Of a DNA stretch of 64,000 bases, positions 15,099 through 24,701 are shown in pieces (the first letter of the stretch is position 1; every line of letters begins with the position of its first letter). A model generated the notes under the pieces. The model ran no database searches. It saw nothing but the letters and a program-made list of their open reading frames with translations, and had not been told where the DNA came from. The stretch lies in the NCBI RefSeq assembly GCF_015223355.1, contig NZ_JADFFK010000009.1, forward strand, positions 1 to 64,000, given 5' to 3'. The position numbers and the translations under genes are program-made. The DNA comes from Salipiger mangrovisoli (GTDB taxonomy: Bacteria > Pseudomonadota > Alphaproteobacteria > Rhodobacterales > Rhodobacteraceae).

Positions 15099-16015
15099 GC
15101 CGTCCCGTCCCCTTTTTTCTGCCCCAATAGCTGCCCGGCCACGCCGATGGCAATTGCCTGTGGGTGTCGCCCGTATGTTTTTTGACCAATTGGACAAGAA
15201 ATGCGAGATATTTGAGCGTCTGCATGACCCAACGTCCGCAACCGGCTGCGGAAGCGCGCCCATTTGGTGTCGGACCCGATCAGCCCGGCGAAGGCGAAGT
15301 CATGGGTCAGAAGCGCGTGGCAGAGCGCGAGGTCGATCTCGTGGCTGTAGGTGAGGATGAGATGCTCGGCCTCTGCCGGCGCATGCGCCACCACCCGCGC
15401 CGGATCGGCGGCGGGCAGCACCGTGACGCCCGAAGGCACCTCGTCGGGGAACCGCTCGGGCGCGGTGTCGACCCAGGTGATTGCCAGATCGGGCAGCGGT
15501 GCCAGCACCTGCACCATGGCGCGGCCAACGTGGCCCGCGCCCCAGATCCACAGCTGCCGCGCCGGGCGCGCCAGCGGCTCGACCATCCAGCCCTGCACAA
15601 GCTGCGGCTCGGGCAGGCGGCCCTGCCCGCGCGCCCGGTCGATCAACCGTTGCACGGCGAGCGGGCGCTCTCCGGACCCGCGCGCGATGATCTCCTGACC
15701 CTCGAGCGCCGCGACGCCCGCGGCGTCGAAAACCTCGGTCCAGAGCACCACGGCGCCGCCGCAGCATTGACCGAGCCCCGGCCCCAGCGGGTGACGGGTG
15801 AGGCCCGGCGCGCGCAGCGCCTGCTCCACGGCCATGAGCTCCAGCGCGCCGCCGCCGATGGTGCCACTCTGCCGCAGCCTGCCCGCCTCCTGCCAGACCA
15901 GCATGGCGCAGCCGACCTCGCGCGGGGCCGAGCCAGAGACCTCGGCGATCACCACGCGGGCGACCCGCCCCTGCGCCGCCACCGCGGCCTTCAGCCCGGC
16001 AAGGTCAAACCCCAT
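15068..16015 (-). CDS. xdhC: Xanthine dehydrogenase maturation chaperone XdhC
   Basis: XdhC binds the molybdenum cofactor, helps in its sulfuration and inserts it into XdhB. The 315-residue protein has the N-terminal XdhC/CoxI domain (VVIAEVSGSAPREVG, SGTIGGGALE with QCCGG further on) and a C-terminal Rossmann part (WIWGAGHVGRAMV; later AGLIGSDTKWARF and CPIG). ATG 16015 lies 11 bp inside the xdhB end, the normal coupled arrangement. The C-terminus overlaps the transporter ATPase start. Confidence 0.92.
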   Translation of the reverse strand: MGFDLAGLKAAVAAQGRVARVVIAEVSGSAPREVGCAMLVWQEAGRLRQSGTIGGGALELMAVEQALRAPGLTRHPLGPGLGQCCGGAVVLWTEVFDAAGVAALEGQEIIARGSGERPLAVQRLIDRARGQGRLPEPQLVQGWMVEPLARPARQLWIWGAGHVGRAMVQVLAPLPDLAITWVDTAPERFPDEVPSGVTVLPAADPARVVAHAPAEAEHLILTYSHEIDLALCHALLTHDFAFAGLIGSDTKWARFRSRLRTLGHADAQISRISCPIGQKTYGRHPQAIAIGVAGQLLGQKKGDGTAWIHSSASGA

Positions 16016-18371
16016 GACGCAGCCTCCGCACCGCCGCCAGCACGTTCTCGGGCGTCGCGGGGGCGACGAGATCGGGATAGTCGTCGCCGCAGGAGGCCAC
16101 CGCGTCAGACAGCGCGAGGAAGGCCGAGATGCCCAGCATGAAGGGCGGCTCGCCGACGGCCTTGGAGCGGTAGATGGTCTCCTCGACGTTGCGCCCGTCC
16201 CAGAGGTCCACGTTGAACACCTCGGGCCGGTCCGAGCAAGCGGGGATCTTGTAGGTCGAGGGCGCATGGGTGCGCAGCGCGCCCTTGTCGTCCCAGACCA
16301 GTTCCTCGGTGGTCAGCCAGCCCGCGCCCTGCACGTAGCCGCCCTCGATCTGGCCGATGTCCAGCGCCGGGTTCAGCGAGGCGCCGCAGTCGTGCAGGAT
16401 GTCGGTGCGCAGGATGCGGTACTCGCCTGTCAGCGTATCGACCACCACCTCCGTCACCGAGGCACCGTAGGCGAAGTAGAAGAACGGCCGCCCCTTGCCG
16501 CGGATGCGGTCCCAATCGACCTTGGGCGTCTTGTAGTAGCCCGTCGACGACAGCGACACGCGGCCCCGGTAGCAGAGCACTGCCGCCTCCTCGAAGGGAA
16601 TGTCGGTGCCGCCGACATGCACCCGGCCGCCCTCGAAGCGGACGTTCTCGGGCAGGTCCTGGTGCAGCTCGGCGAGATGCGCGGCCATGCGGTCGCGGAT
16701 CGTGTCGCAGGCGGCCTTGACCGCCATGCCGTTGAGGTCGGAGCCGGAGGAGGCCGCCGTGGCCGAGGTGTTGGGCACCTTGCCGGTGTCGGTGGCGGTG
16801 ATCTTCACCATCTCCAGCGGCACCCCGAAGCGCGCAGCGGCCACCTGCGCGACCTTCTGGAACAGGCCCTGCCCCATCTCCGTGCCGCCGTGGTTGAGCT
16901 GGATCGAGCCGTCCTGGTAGACGTGCACCAGCGCCCCGGCCTGGTTGAGGTGGGTCAGCGTGAAGGAGATGCCGAATTTCACCGGCGAGATGGCAAGCCC
17001 CTTCTTCAGCGCCGGATTGCTCTCGTTCCACGCGTCCACCGCCTTGCGCCGCGCCGCGTAGCCGCTGGTCTCTTCCAGCTTCGCGGTCATCGCGCCGAGG
17101 ATGAAATCCTCGACCGGCTGGCCGTAGTGGGTCTCCTGCGGGGCCGCACCGCCCTCGATCTCCGCCATCGCCCCGCGCGAGGCCTGATCCTCGGCGTCGT
17201 CATGAGCCAGGCGTGCCCCCGCGGGCACAAGATCGGCGTAGTAGTTGCGGCGGCGCAGCTCCAGCGGGTCGATCTTCAGGTGGTGGGCGACGTGATCCAT
17301 CACCCGCTCGATGCCGAAGAGGCCCTGCGGACCGCCGAAACCGCGGTAGGCGGTGGCGCTCTGCATGTTGGTCTTCAGCCGGTGGCTCTCGACCCGCAGC
17401 GCCGGGATGTCATAGGCATTGTCGGCGTGCAGCATGGCGCGGTCGGCCACGGCCAGAGACAGGTCCTGCGCCCAACCACAGCGGGTGTACTGCCGGAAAT
17501 CCACCGCCTGCAGGCGACCGTCCTTGTCGAAGCCGACGGTGTAGTCGATCCGGAAGTCGTGGCGCTTGCCGGTGATCATCATGTCGTCGTCGCGGTCGTA
17601 GCGCATCTTGGCCGGACGCCCGGTTTCCGAGGCCGCCACGGCGCAGGCGATGGCCAGCGCGTTGCCCTGGCTCTCCTTGCCACCGAAGCCGCCGCCCATG
17701 CGCCGGGTCTCGACCCGCACCGCATGCATCGGCAGGTGCAGCGCATGGGCCACCTTGTGCTGGATCTCGGTGGGGTGCTGGGTGGAGCTGGCCACCACGA
17801 GATCGCCGTTTTCCTGCGGCATCACCAACGCCGCCTGCCCTTCAAGGTAGAAATGCTCCTGCCCGCCCATCTCGAGGCTGCCCTCGAGCGTGAGCGGCGC
17901 GGTCTTCAGCGCCTCGGCGGCGTTGCCCTTCTCCCAGATGCGCGGGCCCTCCTCGAAGCGGCTGTCCGCCGCGAGCGCCTGCTCGATGGTCAGGATCGGA
18001 TCGTGCTGCGCGTAGGTGATCTTCGCCAGCCGCGCCGCCTTGCGCGCGGCAAGGTGGCTTGTGGCGGCAACGAGGAAGACCTGCTGCCCGAGGTAATGGA
18101 TGCTGCCGTCCGAGAGAAGCGGCTCGTCGTGCAGCGAAGCCGAGCAGTCGCAGTCCGAGGGCAGGTCCTTCGCCTCCCAGACCTTCACCACGCCGGGCGC
18201 GGCGCGGACGGCCGAGAGGTCGATCGCGGTGATCTTGCCCGCCGCGATGGTCGACAGGCCGAAGGCGAGGTGCAGGCAGTCCGCCGGCACGGGGATGTCG
18301 TCGATGTAGCGGGCCTTGCCCGAGACATGCAGCGGGGCCGCGTCATGCGGCAGGGGCTTGGCGACGCTCAT
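16005..18371 (-). CDS. xdhB: Xanthine dehydrogenase, molybdopterin-binding subunit
   Basis: The large subunit carries the molybdenum active site that oxidises hypoxanthine to xanthine and urate. The 788-residue length fits XdhB of R. capsulatus type. Visible motifs are GKARYIDDIP (18-27), MGGGFGGKES for pterin contact, the AYRGFGGPQG arginine loop, GGTEMGQGLFQKVAQVAA, and AVGEPPF near the C-terminus, whose glutamate is the predicted catalytic base. Its ATG overlaps the xdhA stop as ATGA (18368-18371). It works as a heterotetramer with XdhA in the cytoplasm. Confidence 0.95.
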   Translation of the reverse strand: MSVAKPLPHDAAPLHVSGKARYIDDIPVPADCLHLAFGLSTIAAGKITAIDLSAVRAAPGVVKVWEAKDLPSDCDCSASLHDEPLLSDGSIHYLGQQVFLVAATSHLAARKAARLAKITYAQHDPILTIEQALAADSRFEEGPRIWEKGNAAEALKTAPLTLEGSLEMGGQEHFYLEGQAALVMPQENGDLVVASSTQHPTEIQHKVAHALHLPMHAVRVETRRMGGGFGGKESQGNALAIACAVAASETGRPAKMRYDRDDDMMITGKRHDFRIDYTVGFDKDGRLQAVDFRQYTRCGWAQDLSLAVADRAMLHADNAYDIPALRVESHRLKTNMQSATAYRGFGGPQGLFGIERVMDHVAHHLKIDPLELRRRNYYADLVPAGARLAHDDAEDQASRGAMAEIEGGAAPQETHYGQPVEDFILGAMTAKLEETSGYAARRKAVDAWNESNPALKKGLAISPVKFGISFTLTHLNQAGALVHVYQDGSIQLNHGGTEMGQGLFQKVAQVAAARFGVPLEMVKITATDTGKVPNTSATAASSGSDLNGMAVKAACDTIRDRMAAHLAELHQDLPENVRFEGGRVHVGGTDIPFEEAAVLCYRGRVSLSSTGYYKTPKVDWDRIRGKGRPFFYFAYGASVTEVVVDTLTGEYRILRTDILHDCGASLNPALDIGQIEGGYVQGAGWLTTEELVWDDKGALRTHAPSTYKIPACSDRPEVFNVDLWDGRNVEETIYRSKAVGEPPFMLGISAFLALSDAVASCGDDYPDLVAPATPENVLAAVRRLRHGV

Positions 18372-19780
18372 GCCCGCACCCCGCGCACGTCGGTGGCCAC
18401 GCCGAGGTCGGCGATCAGGTAGCGGATCAGCATGTTGCGCGCGGCTTCCAGCCGATAGCCGGCGCTGGCGCGCATGTCGCTCATCGGCTGGTAGTCCTGG
18501 TCGAACGCGCCCGAGGCCGCCATCACCGTGTCCTCTGTCCAGGGCTTGCCGATCAGCGCCTGCTCCACATGCAGGGCGCGCTTCGGCGTTCCGGCCATGC
18601 CGCCAAAGGCGATGCGGGCCTCGGTTACCCGGTCGTTCTGGGTCACGATCCAGAAGGCGCCGCAGGCGGCCGAGATGTCCTGATCGAACCGCTTGGAGAG
18701 CTTGTAGACCCGCAGCCGGTCCGCCTTGAGCGGGATTGTCACCGCCTCGACGAACTCTCCGGGCAGCCGGTCCTGCTTGCCGTAGTCGAGGAAGAAGTCC
18801 TCGATCGGCATCTCGCGCCGCGCGTCGCCCTTGCGCAGGTGCAGCGTCGCGCCCAGCGCGATCAGCGCCGGCGGGTTGTCCCCGATCGGCGAGCCGTTGG
18901 CGATATTGCCGCCGATGGTGGCCGCCGCCCGCACCTGCGCCGAGCCGTAGCGGCGCAGCATCTCGGCGTAGCTGGGGTAATGGTCCTTCATCAGCGTCAG
19001 AACGCGGTCCATGGTGACACCCGCGCCGATGCGCAGGGCGTCTTCGGTCTCCGAGATCTCCTGCAAATCGACGCAGCGGTTGAGGAAGATCACCTCGTCA
19101 AGGTCGCGCAGCTGCTTGGTGACCCAGAGACCGACGTCGGTGGCCCCTGCCACCAACGTGGCGTCGGGGCTCGCCTCGTAGAGGCGCGCCAACTCGTCCG
19201 ACGTCTCGGGGGCGGCACCCGCCGAAGGGGGGCTGTCTGCCCCCCGCTCGGCTGCGCCGAGCCCCCCCGAGGATATTTCTGCCAGGAGAGCTTTCTCGCC
19301 GCGCATCCACGTCGGGACCGGGGCGCTTGCCGCGGCCTCGGCGGCGCGCACGATCGGCGCGTAGCCGGTGCAGCGGCAGAGGTTGCCCGCCAGCGCGTCG
19401 TCATGGCCGGCGTCGCCGTTGAGATGCGCCGTGGCCATCGAGACCACGAAGCCCGGCGTGCAGAAGCCGCATTGCGAGCCGTGGTGATCGATCATCGCCT
19501 GCTGCACCGGGTGCGGCGCGCCGTCCGGACCGGAGATGCCCTCGACCGTGCGCAGCGCCTTGCCCTGCAGCTGCGGCAGCAGCAGGATGCAGGCGTTGAC
19601 CGCCCGGCTGCCGCGCGCATCGGTGACCATGACCGTGCAGGCGCCGCAGTCGCCCTCGTTGCAGCCTTCCTTGGTGCCCCTGAGCCCGCGCTCCTCGCGC
19701 AGCCAGTCGAGCGCCGTGCGCGTGGGAGACACGCCGCGCAGCACCACGCTTTCCCCGTTCAGAAGAAAGGAGATGTCCAT
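18368..19780 (-). CDS. xdhA: Xanthine dehydrogenase, FAD and 2Fe-2S subunit
   Basis: XdhA passes electrons from the Mo site through two 2Fe-2S clusters to FAD and NAD. The 470 residues show the ferredoxin cluster cysteines C40, C45, C48, C64, the second cluster C104, C107, C135, C137, and the FAD site LVAGATDVGLWV (209-220) with TIGGNIANGSPIGD. ATG 19780 fits homologues; ATG 19804 with GGGGAAA upstream would add eight residues. Odd feature: residues about 163-192, the linker between the Fe-S and FAD domains, are encoded by a copy of the dispersed hairpin element, in frame. First gene of the xdhABC-transporter cluster. Confidence 0.94.
   Translation of the reverse strand: MDISFLLNGESVVLRGVSPTRTALDWLREERGLRGTKEGCNEGDCGACTVMVTDARGSRAVNACILLLPQLQGKALRTVEGISGPDGAPHPVQQAMIDHHGSQCGFCTPGFVVSMATAHLNGDAGHDDALAGNLCRCTGYAPIVRAAEAAASAPVPTWMRGEKALLAEISSGGLGAAERGADSPPSAGAAPETSDELARLYEASPDATLVAGATDVGLWVTKQLRDLDEVIFLNRCVDLQEISETEDALRIGAGVTMDRVLTLMKDHYPSYAEMLRRYGSAQVRAAATIGGNIANGSPIGDNPPALIALGATLHLRKGDARREMPIEDFFLDYGKQDRLPGEFVEAVTIPLKADRLRVYKLSKRFDQDISAACGAFWIVTQNDRVTEARIAFGGMAGTPKRALHVEQALIGKPWTEDTVMAASGAFDQDYQPMSDMRASAGYRLEAARNMLIRYLIADLGVATDVRGVRA
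19227..19290 (-). repeat. Dispersed hairpin element inside xdhA
   Basis: On the minus strand the segment reads AGAAATATCCTCGGGG, then a GCTCGGC/GCCGAGC stem (19246-19262), then a GGGGGGC/GCCCCCC stem (19227-19245). The order (A)AATA-box, G-run, hairpin, GGGGGC-hairpin equals that of the intergenic copies at 52457-52509 and 58405-58453. It lies wholly within xdhA without breaking the frame. Confidence 0.7.
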
Positions 19781-19982
19781 GTTGATGACCCGCCGCCTTA
19801 CCATTGAAGTTTCCCCGCAGCGCGCCCTCGATGCGGCGTAGAAGGCGCGCGGATTCTTATCTCTTTGATCCAAGGCTAGGCGTCGGCTTCGCGGATTGGC
19901 AAGAAAAAACTGCCCGTTTGTCAGGCAGGCGCCCCAAACACGCCGCGCAGATGCGCATGCCCTCGACCTCGGCCCCCGCGGC

Positions 19983-20855
19983 TCAACGCGCCGCCAGGAA
20001 GCGCGCCAGCCTGCGCGCGGCGGGCACGACGTGCAGCAGGCCGTTGTGATCGGCCTCGTCGACGACCTCGAAGCGGCCGCCCGGCACCGCCTCGGCAAAG
20101 GCGCGGGCGTCCTCGAGCGGTGCCGCGACATCGTGCCGGGCGTGCAGCACCAGCGTCTCGCCTCGGCGCGCCGCCGCCACCCGGCGCCACGGCGCCTCCG
20201 GGCCGTAGGGGGCGCATTGCCGGATCACCTGGGCCTCGAACGCTGCCCGGCACCGCCCCGACAGCCCGAATTGCGTCGCCCCGAGACGCAACAGCTTGCC
20301 CAGGTCGATCGGCGTCGAGATGAAGGCGAGGCGCGGGCAGTCGAAGCCCTCGGCAAGGGCGAAGAGCAGCCCGCTCGCCGACACGCAGTGCGCCGCGACG
20401 GCGTCATAGGGGCCGTGGGTCGTGCCGCAGTCCTGGATCGCGGGGACGATCTCGGCCAGGCCGCAGCGCTTGCGGCGGCGGCTGAGGTGCCCCGGCAGGA
20501 TCAGCAGATCGACCGCGGCGCCCTGCAAGCGCAGCTCGCGCACCAGACGGGCGAACTGCCGGACGTGGCCGTCATGTCCCGGCACCAGCAGCACGCGCGG
20601 GGCAGCAGGCTGGCGCGCCGGGTAGCGCAGCACCGCCATATCGGCGCCGAGCGGAAGCAGCTGCGCGCCGGTGCGGGCGGCATGGGCCGGATCCAGATGC
20701 GAGGCAGGGCTGAGATAGCGCCATGCCACCAGGCGCCCGGTCGGCCCCGGCAGCAGCGCGGCCGCGAGATGCAGGAGGCGGCGGCGCATCCCAGGCGCGG
20801 CACGGTGGGACGCGGCCGCCCCTGCCCTGCCCTCAACCTGCCACTCGTTCCGCAT
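19983..20855 (-). CDS. Alpha/beta hydrolase with cysteine in place of serine
   Basis: The 290-residue protein has the alpha/beta-hydrolase order: strand with VLLVPGHDGHVRQF (oxyanion region), nucleophile elbow AAHCVSASG, acid LHARHDVAAP and histidine DEADHNGLLH. The elbow normally reads G-x-S-x-G; here Cys takes the serine position and the glycines are Ala and Ser. A Cys-Asp-His triad as in dienelactone hydrolases is possible; otherwise it may be inactive. The substrate is unknown. ATG 20855 has GGGG six bases upstream; starts at 20861, 20882 or 20789 are also possible. Divergent from dnaE. Confidence 0.7.
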   Translation of the reverse strand: MRNEWQVEGRAGAAASHRAAPGMRRRLLHLAAALLPGPTGRLVAWRYLSPASHLDPAHAARTGAQLLPLGADMAVLRYPARQPAAPRVLLVPGHDGHVRQFARLVRELRLQGAAVDLLILPGHLSRRRKRCGLAEIVPAIQDCGTTHGPYDAVAAHCVSASGLLFALAEGFDCPRLAFISTPIDLGKLLRLGATQFGLSGRCRAAFEAQVIRQCAPYGPEAPWRRVAAARRGETLVLHARHDVAAPLEDARAFAEAVPGGRFEVVDEADHNGLLHVVPAARRLARFLAAR

Positions 20856-21044
20856 CCACATCCCCGTCACCCGTTCACGCACTGCTCTCCCCGGCGTGAG
20901 GTTTGCGCCAACATGCGCCCGGCTTCAAATCACATTCTGCGAAAATGCACGCTTCCGCGCCGCGCCCCGGCCCCACGGCCACACTCTCGGCGTCGCCCAC
21001 GCGGGGGCTTTCGCCGCCCGGCGCAGCGCAATACTCTCGGCGCC

Positions 21045-24000
21045 ATGAGCGATCCCCGATTCATCCACCTCCGCGTCCATACCGAATATTCCCTGCTCGA
21101 AGGCGCCGTGCGGCTGAAGAAGCTGCCCGGTCTCTGCGAGGCCATGGAGATGCCCGCCGTTGCGGTGACGGACACCAACAACCTTTTCGCGGCGCTGGAA
21201 TTCTCGGTGACCGCCAGCGGCGCGGGGGTCCAGCCGATCATCGGCTGCCAGCTCGATCTGCTCTATGTGACGCCGGTGCCCGGCGAGAAGCCGAAGCCCC
21301 CCGCCCCCATCGTGCTGCTCGCGCAGAACGAGACGGGCTACGAGAACCTGATGAAGCTCAACTCCTGCCTCTACCTCCGCGGTGACGGGCAGGAGCCGCA
21401 TGTGACGCTAGACGATCTCGAGACCTATGGCGCGGGGCTGATCTGCCTCTCGGGCGGCCCCGACGGCCCTGTCGGTCGCCACCTGCGCGACAACCACCGC
21501 GCCGCGGCGCAGACCCTGCTCACCCGGCTGCACCAGATCTACGACGACCGGCTCTACATCGAGTTGCAGCGCCACCCCGGCGACAACGGCCTGCCGCCCG
21601 AGGAGCGCATCGCCGAGCGCGGCCACATCGAGATGGCCTACGAGATGGGCCTGCCGCTGGTCGCCACCAATGACGTCTACTTCCCCAAGGCCGAGATGTA
21701 CGAAGCGCATGACGCGCTGATCTGCATTTCCGAGGGTGCTTACGTCGACCAGCAGGAGCCGCGCCGCAGGCTGACCGCGCAGCACTATCTCAAGAGCCCG
21801 CAGGAGATGGCGACGCTCTTCGCGGACCTGCCCGAGGCGCTCGAGAACACCGTCGAGATCGCCAAGCGCTGCGCCTTCATGGCCTACCGCCGCGATCCGA
21901 TCCTGCCGAAGTTCGCCGACGACGAGGTCGAGGAACTGCGCCGCCAGGCCAACGAGGGGCTGCAGGCGCGTCTTGCGGTGATCCCGCATGCGGTCTCGGT
22001 CGAGGAATACCAGCAGCGGCTCGACTTCGAGCTCGGCATCATCGAGGGCATGGGCTTTCCCGGCTACTTCCTGATCGTTGCCGACTTCATCAAGTGGTCG
22101 AAGGACAACGACATCCCCATCGGCCCGGGCCGGGGCTCGGGCGCGGGCTCGCTGGTGGCCTATGCGCTGACCATCACCGACCTTGACCCGCTGCGCTACT
22201 CGCTGCTGTTCGAGCGCTTCCTCAACCCCGAACGGGTCTCGATGCCCGACTTCGACATCGACTTCTGCATGGACCGGCGCGAGGAGACGATCCGCTACGT
22301 GCAGGAGAAATACGGCCGCGACAAGGTGGGGCAGATCATCACCTTCGGTGCGCTGCTGTCGAAGGCCGCGGTGCGCGACGTCGGCCGGGTGCTACAGATG
22401 CCCTATGGCCAGGTCGACCGGCTGTCGAAGATGATCCCGGTCGAGGGGGTCAAACCCGTCTCGATCGAGAAGGCGCTGCAGGACGAGCCGCGGCTGCGCG
22501 AGGAGGCCCGCAACGAGGAGGTCGTGGACCGGCTGCTCACCTATGGCCAGCAGGTCGAGGGGCTGCTCAGGAACGCCTCGACCCACGCCGCGGGCGTGGT
22601 GATCGGTGACCGGCCGCTGGACCAGCTGGTGCCGCTCTACCAGGATCCGCGCTCGGACATGCCGGCCACCCAGTTCAACATGAAATGGGTGGAACAGGCC
22701 GGTCTGGTGAAGTTCGACTTCCTCGGCCTGAAGACGCTGACCGTCATCCAGAACGCGGTGAACCTGATCCTGAAGTCGGGCCGCCCGATCCATGTCGCCG
22801 CCGACGGCACAGAGCTCTACGACCCGCCCGAGGGTGCCGAGAACCAGATGAACCTCATCCCGCTGGATGACGGCAAGACCTACGAGCTCTACTCCGCCGC
22901 CAAGACGGTCGCCGTGTTCCAGGTGGAAAGCTCGGGCATGATGGATGCGCTCAAGCGCATGAAGCCCACCTGCATCGAGGACATCGTGGCGCTCGTGGCG
23001 CTCTACCGCCCCGGCCCCATGGAGAACATCCCGGTCTATTGCGAGGTCAAGAACGGCCTGCGCGAGATCACCTCGGTACACCCGTCGATCGACCATATCC
23101 TTGCCGAGACGCAGGGCATCATCGTCTACCAGGAACAGGTGATGCAGATCGCGCAGGTCATGGCGGGCTACTCGCTCGGCGGCGCCGACCTCTTGCGCCG
23201 CGCCATGGGCAAGAAGATCAAGGAGGCGATGGACGCCGAGCGCCCGAAGTTCGAGAAGGGCGCGGCCGAAAACGGCGTCGACAAGAAGAAGGCCTCGGAG
23301 GTCTTCGACCTTCTGGAGAAATTCGCCAACTACGGCTTCAACAAGTCGCACGCGGCGGCCTATGCGGTGGTGTCCTACCAGACCGCCTGGCTGAAGGCGA
23401 ACCACCCGGTGGAGTTCATGGCGGGCGTCATGAACTGCGATATCCACCTCACCGACAAGCTCGCCGTCTATTTCGACGAGATGAAGAACGGGCTGAAGCT
23501 GCCCTACGTGCCGCCCTGCATCAACCGCTCGCAGGCGAGCTTCGACGTGGTCGAGGGAGAGCTGGTCTACGCGCTCGGTGCCCTGAAGAACGTCGGCCTC
23601 GATGCCATGCGGCTGGTGGTCGAGGGACGGGGCGACAAGCCCTTCGCCACGCTCTTCGACGTGGCGCGGCGCGTGGATCTGAAGCGCGTCGGCAAGCGCC
23701 CGATGGAAATGATGGCGCGCGCCGGTGTCTTCGACGTGCTCGACAAGAACCGCCGCCGGGTGTTCGACAGCCTCGACGCGCTGGTCGCCTATTCCGCCGC
23801 GATCCACGAGCAGAAGGCCTCGGCGCAGGTCTCGCTCTTCGGCGAGGCCGGCGACGACCTGCCCGAGCCGCGGCTTTCGCCGGTGCCCGACTGGCTGCCC
23901 GCCGAACGGCTCTCGGAAGAGTTCAAGGCGATCGGTTTCTACCTCTCGGGCCATCCGCTCGACGACTACATGGCGGCACTCAAGCGGTCGGACAAGACCG

Positions 24001-24557
24001 GCTCGTTCATGACGCTGGTCGAACTGCACCACAAGGCGGCGGGCGCCGGAGCGATGGTTGCCAAGCTCGCGGGCGTCGTGGCCGGGCGGCAGGAGCGCAA
24101 GTCGGCAAAGGGCAACCGCTTCGCCTTTGCGCAGCTTTCCGATCCCACCGGCGCCTACGAGGTGACGCTGTTCTCCGAGACGCTGGAGAAGAGCCGCGAG
24201 TTCCTCGATACCGGCTCGAAGGTGGTGATCACCGTCGAGGCGACGATGGAGGCCGACCAGCTCAAGCTGCTGGCGCGCTCGGTGGGACCGGTCGAGCAGG
24301 TGGTGGCAGGGGCCGGGGCGACCGGGCTGAAAATCTGGATCGAGGGCGCCAGCGCGATCAGCCAGATCGCCTCGGTGCTGTCGCGTGCCGCCGAGCAGAT
24401 GCCGAAGGCCGGGCGCGGTCCGGTGCGGCTCTGCCTTGCCGACCACGGGCTGCCGGGCGAGGTCGAGATGGACCTGCAGCAGGACTTCCCGGTGACGCCG
24501 GAGATCAAGGGCGCGGTGAAATCGCTGGGCGGGGTGTTGGCGGTCGAGGATTTCTGA
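21045..24557 (+). CDS. dnaE: DNA polymerase III alpha subunit
   Basis: The replicative polymerase subunit: 1170 residues, the usual DnaE1 length. The N-terminal PHP domain starts FIHLRVHTEYSLLEGA. The polymerase core has PGRGSGAGSLVAYAL and PDFDIDFCMDRR, holding two catalytic aspartates, and the helix-hairpin-helix and OB domains follow (the OB part starts near AKLAGVVAGRQERKS). ATG 21045 matches the family start; no strong Shine-Dalgarno is visible. The longer frame upstream crosses the hydrolase promoter and is not coding. DnaE1 rather than DnaE2 is inferred from length and the OB domain. Confidence 0.96.
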   Translation: MSDPRFIHLRVHTEYSLLEGAVRLKKLPGLCEAMEMPAVAVTDTNNLFAALEFSVTASGAGVQPIIGCQLDLLYVTPVPGEKPKPPAPIVLLAQNETGYENLMKLNSCLYLRGDGQEPHVTLDDLETYGAGLICLSGGPDGPVGRHLRDNHRAAAQTLLTRLHQIYDDRLYIELQRHPGDNGLPPEERIAERGHIEMAYEMGLPLVATNDVYFPKAEMYEAHDALICISEGAYVDQQEPRRRLTAQHYLKSPQEMATLFADLPEALENTVEIAKRCAFMAYRRDPILPKFADDEVEELRRQANEGLQARLAVIPHAVSVEEYQQRLDFELGIIEGMGFPGYFLIVADFIKWSKDNDIPIGPGRGSGAGSLVAYALTITDLDPLRYSLLFERFLNPERVSMPDFDIDFCMDRREETIRYVQEKYGRDKVGQIITFGALLSKAAVRDVGRVLQMPYGQVDRLSKMIPVEGVKPVSIEKALQDEPRLREEARNEEVVDRLLTYGQQVEGLLRNASTHAAGVVIGDRPLDQLVPLYQDPRSDMPATQFNMKWVEQAGLVKFDFLGLKTLTVIQNAVNLILKSGRPIHVAADGTELYDPPEGAENQMNLIPLDDGKTYELYSAAKTVAVFQVESSGMMDALKRMKPTCIEDIVALVALYRPGPMENIPVYCEVKNGLREITSVHPSIDHILAETQGIIVYQEQVMQIAQVMAGYSLGGADLLRRAMGKKIKEAMDAERPKFEKGAAENGVDKKKASEVFDLLEKFANYGFNKSHAAAYAVVSYQTAWLKANHPVEFMAGVMNCDIHLTDKLAVYFDEMKNGLKLPYVPPCINRSQASFDVVEGELVYALGALKNVGLDAMRLVVEGRGDKPFATLFDVARRVDLKRVGKRPMEMMARAGVFDVLDKNRRRVFDSLDALVAYSAAIHEQKASAQVSLFGEAGDDLPEPRLSPVPDWLPAERLSEEFKAIGFYLSGHPLDDYMAALKRSDKTGSFMTLVELHHKAAGAGAMVAKLAGVVAGRQERKSAKGNRFAFAQLSDPTGAYEVTLFSETLEKSREFLDTGSKVVITVEATMEADQLKLLARSVGPVEQVVAGAGATGLKIWIEGASAISQIASVLSRAAEQMPKAGRGPVRLCLADHGLPGEVEMDLQQDFPVTPEIKGAVKSLGGVLAVEDF

Positions 24558-24701
24558 GCGGGCCCCCGCCGGTTTTTGACGCAGCGGCAAGGGTTTGTGG
24601 ATCCGCCGCGGCAGAAAGGTTACACGAAGATTAAAGCTTTCGACCCGCATCCTCGGTGCCGGGCCGAAAGCCTCCGACGATCGCTTCTGCGGAGACCCCT
24701 C

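Noticed and set aside
19896-21044. N-terminal extension of dnaE by about 380 residues
   Set aside because: It runs antisense through the hydrolase gene and lacks any DnaE similarity; the PHP domain begins at the ATG at 21045.
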